Shown piece after piece: positions 56,701-64,000 of a stretch of DNA of 64,000 bases. The stretch comes from Euryodendron excelsum (lineage: Eukaryota > Streptophyta > Magnoliopsida > Ericales > Pentaphylacaceae). Each line of letters begins with the position of its first letter. Position 1 is the stretch's first letter. Position numbers and translations under genes: made by a program. Where the stretch lies: positions 52,596,183 through 52,660,182 of the forward strand of contig CM065377.1 of NCBI GenBank assembly GCA_033060915.1. The letters are read 5' to 3'. The notes under the pieces were generated by a model. The model was given only the letters and a program-made list of their open reading frames with translations. It had not been told where the DNA came from and searched no databases.

Positions 56701-59700
56701 ACTTGATTAAACAAAAAATGCAATCTGCCTCTTGTTAGAAGGATACTAGCTTTTCTGTCAGCTACCATAAAACATTATAAGGTTAAATCTCAGATCTTAG
56801 CTCAACACTACTAAGTACCCTTCGTAAGGAGATAATTGAAATACAGTGACAGCTGCTAAGTAATGAAGCTACAGTAATGCTGTTGTCCTTCGCTTGTAAA
56901 ACTTATTAAATAAAAGAAACTCCATAACTGAAACATTACAGCTTGCCGTTTGGTGTTTCTTTTTTGGTCTGATTTCCTCACAAATTGAAGTTCTATGGCA
57001 GATGTCCTGTCATGTGAAAATAGTAAATACTAACTTGAGGCTGAGAGAAAAATTTCAACTGCCTTTTAGAAATCAACGTAGGTTTAAAATTTTATGAAAA
57101 TTTTTTCCAGTGTGACTTTATTTTGCAAGCAACTTTCTGTTACTTTGTTAATGACCATCCATCAAGGATTGTCTCTGATGTGTGGCTGATATGCTGCTTC
57201 ATTTTCAACAAAGATCAAGTTTGAAAAAAAGGAGGATTCTGGAAGGTTATCTTTTTTAATGCACTAACTGGGAGATGTAGGCAGGGTTCTGAGATTTTGT
57301 GAGTGGTTTGCAGGAGGAAATTTAAGGTTGGATCCCTGTAAGCTACCCCAAGGATGTCATACTTGGGTTACTTGGGAACTATGTCCCTTTCCTAGCCAGG
57401 ATAATTGCCTTGCAGATGATGTTGTTTATAAACCCTTCTTCTATTGTAACCCAAACTGGACTCTGCAAATTGTTGCTTCAATCTCAATGAATGCAATCTA
57501 ATATCATTCGTCTTGGGGGAAGAGAGTCCTTTCAAATTAACACATTCTTCATGTGTCATGATTGAAAAAATTCATAGATTAGATTGATCCTGCCTCCTGA
57601 ATCTACCAACAATTTTTTGAGGAAATGAGCATATGAAAAGTACCTATAATTTGCCTTTCTGATGGTGCTTGATTTACTTGAACTAGCACTTCTCAAATTT
57701 GAAAAAAAAAAAAAAACAAAAAATAAAAATGATTCCCTTTGTCTAGCATTTGTGTCCTCCAATTCTGTTCCTTTTTATTTTGTCAAAAAGTCTGCTGTCA
57801 AAATATGCAGATGAAGGGGATAGCTACTTGGTGCTTCGTAGAGCTGTGAAAGAGTATCGAGCCACAATGAAGGAATATTATAAAGCAGTGAGTCACTTAT
57901 ACTAAAGCTTGTCGTGCTATTGTTCTAATATGTCTTCAGCTACTAGCATTTTATACGTGTCGAAGTGGTATAATATCTCCATTCCAAATGTAGACACTAG
58001 AAGAGAGGATTTCATTTTTTTTCTTCAAATTATATTTGTCAGGCTGTTGAAGCATTTGCTGAGGGAGATCGTGCCCGTGCTGACAAACTTTTAGAAGAGG
58101 TATGTTATCTAGTTTAATTTTTTCCACATATAGTTTCTACCGTCAATAATGAATGTCAATTGTGCTATGAGTTATTGAGTCAAGTAACCAATTCGTTTTT
58201 ATTTCTTTGTCATCAAGATCTCTTTTTTAGCTGTGCTACTTTTTACTAATAGGTTGATTTAAATTATTCAAATTAACTTTCGCATTTTAAAATAGCTCAA
58301 ATTCTTTCAATAATGGTATAATAGTTTTTATGAGTTATTCAATACCGAATGAAAGAAAGTATTGGTGGTAGTATGTAAACTCCAAGGTATGACTTTTGTT
58401 GGCATCTGGCCTGATCTATATAAATAACGGGAGAGTACCTGATACATATGATTTTTTTTAATCAATAGTAGCATCATCTGCAGTAGTAGCAGTACTAGCC
58501 ATCGAAGTGATAACTGAACCCTAATATGTGGGTACGGCATCTGACATGGTCTGGGACTCAAATGTTATTGAACACTGTCTTGCTGCATGAATCTAATGAG
58601 TATCACCGTGATTTCGCATTGGTATGACTAGGGACAGTTTTTTCACAGAAAAGCTCGTGAAGCAGATGAAGAATCTGTTCAAACAATTTTTGAAGCTAGG
58701 TTAACCCTGTTTTCTTTTCTACTTTTTTGTTTTGTTTTGTTTTTTTTTCGGGTGGGTGGTGGGAGGTGATAGGGTTGACATGTACTCAAACTTTTGTGTT
58801 TATCAATGACATGTTCATGTTTATTGGCAGAAATGGGGAGACTGAAGATGCAGTGTCCCTTGACCTGCATGACCAGGGTGCCAAGGAGGCAATACGTCTT
58901 TTAAAGTGTCATCTGTCTTCTCTTTGTGGCATCTCATGTAAGATATTGTTCTCCCCAGCATTAATTTGTTTCTGAACAGATAAACATAATGTATACATGG
59001 ATCTCTATCATCTTTCTTGCCAGCTATAAAATACCTTAAAGTTATTGCGGAGACGAATGACAAAGATATGCCAAAAAGGACTCGTAAGCGACTGGTAAGA
59101 CTAGTTCAGTGATCTAATTTTAGTCAAAAAAAGTGCTTGTTTAAATTGTTATGTGCTTATGTATCCATTTTAAAGGCAATATCTAAACATGGTAGATTCA
59201 AATGGATTCTTGAGAAGTCTAGAAGAGTCTAGATGGTTTACAGATAAACGAATCCTAATTTTGTTTCTAATGGCTTGCCAATTTTCTTGTTACTTGGAGT
59301 TCCATTGAATTAATGATGACCTGAAAAACATTACTTGGTTTTTTGCTAGTTACTCTAGTTTGGTGTAATGGGGCTTTGATTATTCTGGCACACCTCCCAT
59401 TTGGGAGTCACGTAATCGCCGAATTTTTTCCGAACCTGAGTAAAGTTCTAGGCAGGTTTTGGTTTTGATCTAATTTATGGATGCTTGGTTGCGTTTATTC
59501 CTATGTTACCTAAAACTCAGATCGTAACAGTAGGGGGTCCAGGTATGGGAAATGCCACATGCTCTAAAATGTGGTACGATAGGGGTAGACTCATATGAAG
59601 TACACAATTAGAATTTAAGATACTTCTAGAGAAATTTTATTTTAACAATTAAATATCCAATAACTAATAGTCTATGTTTTTCAAATTAATCATGTAAAAA

Positions 59701-60699
59701 CACATTTCTTAGAGCATTATGGCCCCTTTTTCGCATATTGTTCTACCACAACTCCATTTTCCCTGCATTTTCATTCATTGTATTTGATTTTTTTCCCTCC
59801 TTAGGTGACCTTTAAGGAAATAAATAGGAACAAACTTTTAAGATTACATTGGATAGCCAAATTCATCGTTTTGGAATGAAAGTGTTCCATGTTTCGGATC
59901 GCTATTCCAAAATCATAAATTGCTAGGGTATTACTGTTTTCTAGTAACACTCTTTTATTCTTTTAATATGTATGGGTACTGAGGTAGCACATGGTTAAAC
60001 ATGTGTAGTTTTGTGTCCCAACTCCTAATGGGACTGATTGGAGTAATATTTGATTGGGTTCAGGTTGAGAATAAATTGGCTGAATAAAGTTGGCTGCATG
60101 GGTACTGAGGTAGCACATGATTAAACATGTGTAGTTTTGTGTCCCAACTCCTAAACTCAGCCCCTTACCTTCCTTCACTGCCAGCCTTGAATTGCTTTGC
60201 TCCTAAACATTGCTGAAATTCAATTTTAATTAAAGAAAAGGAACCTTTTATATGAAAAATAGAGCAAAAGGAGATTTGCCTTGAGCCATTGCCCTAATAT
60301 CTTTTGCTTTTGAACAATGCTATACATATGGAGTTGAGAAAACTTACCAACAAAAAAAAAAGAGTTGTATATTTATACTCTTATAATTTGTCAAAATTTT
60401 ACAGTAACAGTCCATTGTCTTATTTTTCTTCTTTATACACCTGATTGCTGTCTTATGAGATTTCTCAACTTAATTACATTTTCGTTTTTGTTTTTGTTTT
60501 TGTCTTTCTTTCTTTCTTTCTTTACTTTATTTTATTTTATTTTTTTGTGGGGGTGGGTGGGTGTTGCATTTTATGTGGACAGATCATAAAGTTGTTGGAG
60601 AAGGAGTCCATTACCTGGATTGAAGAAGGGAACCCTGGAACTATATTGATCCGCTTGGACGAAATCAATCCAAAACATTTGAGTTTTGCTAAAAAATGA
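48912..60699 (+). CDS. DUF1771 plus SMR-domain protein (At5g58720-like), complete, 11 coding exons
   Basis: Exons: 48912-49479, 51898-51923, 52817-52894, 55673-55719, 55910-56163, 57811-57887, 58043-58099, 58632-58699, 58831-58937, 59024-59094, 60583-60699. All junctions keep frame, giving 489 aa. The ATG at 48912 ([15 protein letters not shown]) is chosen because an acceptor TGTGTAG lies just upstream. A 5' UTR exon ending CTGCAA|GTAAGG at 47756 is likely. Residues 10-55 look like a UBA/CUE-type helical region (LEGLLDAFG...GAVLYDLQD), followed by a Ser/Asn/Lys-rich linker (about 65-110). DUF1771 spans about 326-391 ([37 protein letters not shown]). The SMR domain spans about 400-489 with LDLH at 402-405, but the usual TGxG motif is replaced by AETND. 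The family includes plant homologues of the N4BP2 C-terminus. Nucleic-acid binding is inferred, and nuclease activity is doubtful. Exon 2 is only 26 nt. Confidence 0.93.
49900..50193 (+). mobile_element. Likely LINE 3' end in SMR-gene intron 1
   Basis: The segment ends TTGGTAATAAAATTTCTTAC followed by TTAC and an A-run, the same style of 3' end (ACTTAxC-An) as the LINE at 9079. No protein similarity was recognised, and the left border is uncertain. Confidence 0.5.
50955..51560 (+). mobile_element. LINE remnant (zf-RVT region) in SMR-gene intron 1
   Basis: Two overlapping frames carry pieces of a LINE ORF2 C-terminus: [14 protein letters not shown] in one, and [37 protein letters not shown] in the other, which is the reverse-transcriptase zinc-binding signature (LDNLxxRG...CxxC...HLLLHC). 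At least one frameshift separates them. No A-tail was seen. Confidence 0.8.
52919..53075 (+). repeat. About 80-bp tandem duplication in SMR-gene intron 3
   Basis: ACTTAAG...TTATGGTCTTCTGT(G/A)(T/A)ACAAGTAAATGTTTC...ACATATGCACATTTCATTT occurs twice in direct succession with a few differences. Confidence 0.88.
53700..53935. repeat. Pyrimidine/CTG-rich simple-repeat tract
   Basis: (CT)n at about 53708-53739 is followed by CT-rich DNA and (CTG)n at 53864-53882, with CTGCTGCTGTTGCTTCCTCTGC after it, all in SMR-gene intron 3. The long antisense ORF here (53992-53609) is low-complexity and not a gene. Confidence 0.8.
59972..60155 (+). repeat. 126-bp-spaced direct repeat in SMR-gene intron 10
   Basis: ATGGGTACTGAGGTAGCACA followed by TG(G/A)TTAAACATGTG...CCCAACTCCTAA is at 59972-60033 and again at 60098-60155. 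Confidence 0.9.
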
Positions 60700-62571
60700 T
60701 GGTAAACCAGTCAAAAAGTTAAATTCTATTGGGCCAAGAATTTGAAGTCTCAGGAACTTAATTTATTTTATTTTTTTGTAATTATAGCAGAACTTTGCTT
60801 TGAGGATTCCAAGTTGTATCGAAAGAGTTGGGCCAAGAAACAGGTTCAATCGGGCACCTGAGCCGAAGCCAAGCAGTGCAAATATTCTTTCTTAGAAATT
60901 GAAAACAGAATTTCAAGGCCCATGAATGAAAAAGAAGCAAGCAACTGAGTACAATTCTTGAAGTAGAAGCTTGTTAGTGTGGATGGTTGTGTTGATTTAA
61001 GATGATATTACAGTCTTCTCTTCTTGCAGTGCAAGCTTTCAATTACTATTCAATGGGCAAAAGTTACATTTTTTTTCTTTTTGGTTTTATTGCATAATCA
61101 CAATACAAGCAACTATGAATCTTTGAAGGGAGAGTGATTGGTATTTCATCATTATCTGTGACAAGGTGTGTTTTGATTGAATTTCCAAATTTCAGGACTT
61201 TCCCTTAGCCGGGACTCCTTTCCGAGGTGGCCGGCCATCCATACTAATCCTACTATTGCCACTGCAAGAACTATAGAGACAAGCTCTTCCTGCACATTCA
61301 AAATGAGGACAGCCACCCTGCATCTATAAGCCATGCCCCTTAAGGCCTGCAGACTTGCATATTGCTCCACCAAAGGCAGGCCTGATATCCTTGTGAACAT
61401 GAGTTTCAAGATATTATGGAAACCCGGAAAGGGGTTGACCATTCTTGCTAATGGGTTATCCTAATTGCATTCAAACTTCTCCAAACTACATAGGTGGAGG
61501 GACGGAGCCAAGAATTCTGTTTGGGGGCCGTAGAAAATCAAGGTAAAATGTTTGAATTTTGTTAAGGGGTTAAAGCAAAGATTATTGAATTTTTGAAAGA
61601 TTTGAGGTAAAAAAATTTGAATTTTGTTGGGACAAAGGAGCAAACTCTTGAATTTTGAAAGGTTAAAAAGAAAAAACTTGAAATTTTGGAGAAAATATAC
61701 AAAATTAATAAAAATTAAATGAAATTTTGTCAAAGTATGGAGGGCTATAGTTCCCCATAGTACATAGATAGTTTTGTCGCACATAGGGATGACCTTCATG
61801 CTAAGCATTTGTTATCAAACTCAATCTCTCCTCATGCCCTTCCGTGACTAGTTGGCATTTGTACAATGCATAAAATTTGTCTTGTTTGTGTGGACAGTGG
61901 CAGTGGTGAGTTAAAAGCTTGTTGGGCTTAAACTTTGTTTGGCTTTATCAAAATTTGATTTATGTTGTTATTATTTTTTTAATCATTCTTGAAGAGTTGT
62001 GATTAATGGGTAATAATAATTTTAATAATTTTGATAGATATGTATTTACTCTCATAGAAATTAAAAATTATTTTTATTCTTTTATTAAAGGTTCTATATA
62101 AAGCGTATGGTTGAAAGGAATTTGAAAAACTTACTATATATATTAAGTGACAAAATAAAATAAAATTTAAAGTAAAAAAATAAAGTTGAAACAACTAATA
62201 GGATTAAGATATTTGTATTTTTATATTTTACTAATTAAAAAATATTAAAAAATTAAATTAAAACTTTTAACTTTAAAAATTCATTAATATTTTGTTATAA
62301 TATATAGTATGGATAGGTTATCATTTAGTTTTTATGTGAATTGACAAAGGTGCTCTTATATAATGCATAGAGGAATGTCATATGGGTGAAAGACACGTGT
62401 CCTACATTAACCACTATCCACAAGAAATGCTTTCATTAGTAGAGGCAATTCAGAAATCCAAAAGAGCTCTCTCTCTCTATACGCAGCCTAGACCCTCAAT
62501 TCTCTTGGCTTCGCACTGGGTGCGTGCTTTTTTGTGCTTGGATTGAACTTAGAGAGAGAGAGAAAAAGAAA
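60700..62571. other. Intergenic region between the SMR gene and GRXS17
   Basis: It holds the 3' flank of the SMR gene, the ORF at 61152-61442 (minus), a 61500-61760 stretch of TTTGAATTTTG/TTGAATTTTT repeats, AT-rich sequence to about 62340, and the GRXS17 promoter and leader, including (CT)n at 62467-62480 and a GA-rich leader just before the ATG. Confidence 0.6.
61152..61442 (-). CDS. Hypothetical 96-aa ORF with one membrane segment (doubtful)
   Basis: An uninterrupted ORF from the ATG at 61442 to a stop at 61152, in sequence noticeably less AT-rich than its surroundings. It encodes a hydrophobic stretch (VSIVLAVAIVGLVWMAGHL, about residues 55-73) after a basic/Cys segment. I recognise no family. 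It could be a remnant exon of a lost gene or a chance ORF: no upstream exons, promoter or conservation evidence is visible. Confidence 0.2.
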   Translation of the reverse strand: MVNPFPGFHNILKLMFTRISGLPLVEQYASLQALRGMAYRCRVAVLILNVQEELVSIVLAVAIVGLVWMAGHLGKESRLRESPEIWKFNQNTPCHR

Positions 62572-62742
62572 ATGGGTGGGTCTGTGAAAGATTTGCAGTC
62601 GAAGGGACAGCTTGATGGCGTGATAATGGAGGGCGCACCGGTTATCCTACACTTCTGGGCCTCTTGGTGCGAAGCTTCCAAGCAGATGGACCAAGTCTTC
62701 TCCCAGCTCTCCACCGATTTCCCTCACGCCCACTTGTTACGG
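62572..62742 (+). CDS. GRXS17: Monothiol glutaredoxin GRXS17, first exon (gene continues beyond the window)
   Basis: Cytosolic/nuclear multidomain glutaredoxin (N-terminal thioredoxin-like domain plus three glutaredoxin domains) acting in iron-sulfur cluster and redox homeostasis. The exon is 57 codons from the ATG at 62572 to CGG|GTACAC. The start MGGSVKDLQSKGQLDG and the block APVILHFWASWCEASKQMDQ match the plant GRXS17 thioredoxin-like domain. Its WCEAS site (residues 32-36) has a single Cys in place of the CxxC of true thioredoxins, as in the family. The next exon is not in the window. Intron 1 is at least 1.2 kb and contains a LINE. Confidence 0.92.
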
Positions 62743-62768
62743 GTACACCTTCCCCCCGGGCGACTAAT

Positions 62769-62818
62769 ACATATAGATATATATATATATATATATATTT
62801 ACATATGTGTGTGTGTAT
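62769..62818. repeat. (AT)n-(GT)n microsatellite at the start of GRXS17 intron 1
   Basis: ATAGATATATATATATATAT continues into TATGTGTGTGTGT, 26 bp after the exon 1 donor. Confidence 0.9.
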
Positions 62819-63479
62819 GTTCATTTGTATACTGTTTGTGTTGGATGCCGCTAATGTTATCTTCTTTCCAATGAGGGTACCTCTAGGTTTTTTAATTCGT
62901 GTGTCAACGACATGGGTAAATTTTAGTACAACAATTTCGAGTTATGACATGAATAATTTTCTCTGGTTGTTGTCGGGAATTATAGCATTAATGTAGTTCT
63001 TGTGTGAAAGGCAAATTTTATCTGCATAAGACATACAGTGGTATATATATTTGAATACAAGAAAGAAAAGGAAGATAAAGGCGACTGAGAACTATTTTAA
63101 GATCACTTTTAACATTTGTTTATTTTCTTCTGTTCTGTTTGTTTCGACATAAAAAGTTTTACTCACGATTTTTTATTTTTTTATTTGTAAAGAATTTACA
63201 TGAATGTTTTGACGTTTCTTCTTATTTTCTGGTGTTTGGGTGGAATCTTGTAAATTAAAGCTATGAAGCTTTGATTTTGAATATGGTGCGTAGTTGAAGC
63301 ATATCATCAAACACCTAGTAGACAAGGCAATGAATGGCATACCTGCTGCTTTTAACTTTACCACAAAGCAAGCACAAAACCCTTGTGGTCATAAATTTAT
63401 TTAGTGTAGTTTGGAAAATGATTTGTTCTTATATATATAGATATGTATATAAAGAGTGTAAACCAGAAATACTTGCAGT

Positions 63480-64000
63480 CTATTTATGATCCGCATTGCA
63501 CATGGCGAACGTTGAAATTTCGGAAATCGCTGCAGAGCAAGACAAGGAAATGTCCACAGAAGAGAAGGATCATCTGAATCGCGGCACTAAGAAAGTTAAA
63601 AGCAATGAAGATGTATCTAATGAGGTGGTCCCCATGGATGCCTCCTAGGTTGAAACATCTACTCAATTAAATCTGGTGGAGATCAATGAAAGTGAACCTA
63701 AAGGTACTGGTCAACCGAAATCCTTTATGGAGGCACTTTTAGTCCCCAAATCAAACGATTGGCCCTTCGACGTCGAAGATGAAAACCTGCTCTCGGATGA
63801 AGATGATTCAGAAGAAGGGCATACTGGCAACAGGGATCAATCCAGTTCTGCAGTGATAAATGCGAATGGAATCCCCAAAGTGGTCCTACCGGAAAAGCTC
63901 CTGATTAAAATCAGGAAACCCTGGGAAAACACATTAATCATCAAGTTATTGGGAAAAACAATCGGCTACAAGATGTTGTGTATGAGGATCAGAAACCTAT
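63480..64000 (+). mobile_element. 5' part of an L1-type LINE (ORF1), runs off the right edge
   Basis: An ORF starts at the ATG at 63502 (MANVEISEIAAEQDKEM), hits an in-frame TAG at 63646-63648, and then stays open to the window end. The open part has an acidic segment, SFMEALLVPK, and then PEKLLIKIRKPWENTLIIKL followed by GKTIGYKML, the start of the DUF4283 domain of plant LINE ORF1 proteins. It lies in GRXS17 intron 1 in the same orientation. The left boundary is uncertain (about 63480). Confidence 0.85.

Noticed and set aside
59380..59600. Possible gene or regulatory RNA in SMR-gene intron 10
   Set aside because: Only short non-conserved ORFs are seen, and no tRNA, snoRNA or rRNA signature could be identified.
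1..64000. tRNA, rRNA, CRISPR or biosynthetic gene cluster
   Set aside because: No cloverleaf, rRNA core motif, repeat-spacer array or co-functional enzyme cluster was seen. The only tRNA-like boxes belong to the SINE at 16878-17139.

Overview
This is nuclear DNA of a flowering plant. The genes are split by many GT-AG introns. The encoded proteins are plant housekeeping families, and the intergenic and intronic DNA is AT-rich and packed with plant-type transposable elements (L1-type LINEs, a tRNA-derived SINE, Tourist-like MITEs and one LTR-type insertion). The species cannot be named from the sequence alone. Long TE-filled introns suggest a medium-to-large, probably woody, angiosperm genome.

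Layout. Positions 1-783 (minus) hold the 5' part of a tetraspanin gene that runs off the left edge. Positions 2321-13488 (minus) hold a complete 15-exon gene for TFB2, the p52/GTF2H4 subunit of TFIIH; two of its introns carry antisense LINE remnants. Positions 15961-19060 (minus) hold a small cysteine-motif, proline-rich protein gene whose 5' end looks broken or unresolved and whose intron holds a well delimited SINE. Positions 19061-25026 hold no gene that I can see and are a field of nested repeats with three TIR elements. Positions 25115-39011 (plus) hold complete 15-exon allantoinase (ALN), with a 4.8-kb TG...CA element in intron 12. Positions 41228-44296 (plus) hold a complete 4-exon 'YGL and LRDR' aluminium-induced/TSJT1-like protein. 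Positions 44297-47690 are AT-rich repeats. Positions 48912-60699 (plus) hold a complete 11-exon DUF1771/SMR-domain protein. Positions 62572-62742 (plus) are the first exon of monothiol glutaredoxin GRXS17, whose intron 1 contains the start of another LINE running off the right edge.

I derived all coding models by reading exon ends by eye and checking that every junction keeps frame. The predicted lengths are TFB2 452 aa, ALN 503 aa, the YGL/LRDR protein 253 aa and the SMR protein 489 aa, all close to family norms as I recall them. The genes do not form a pathway. ALN acts in purine (ureide) catabolism, TFB2 in transcription and DNA repair, and GRXS17 in iron-sulfur and redox biology. ALN and GRXS17 are immediate neighbours in Arabidopsis (At4g04955/At4g04950), so the right half keeps an old neighbourhood that has been opened up by two other genes.

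I found no convincing undescribed gene system. The points most worth a second look are repeat-driven: a duplicated splice acceptor in ALN, the 4.8-kb LTR-like insertion with a 208-bp palindrome-bearing tandem array, the decaying cysteine-motif gene, and a TIR element carrying gene-like sequence.
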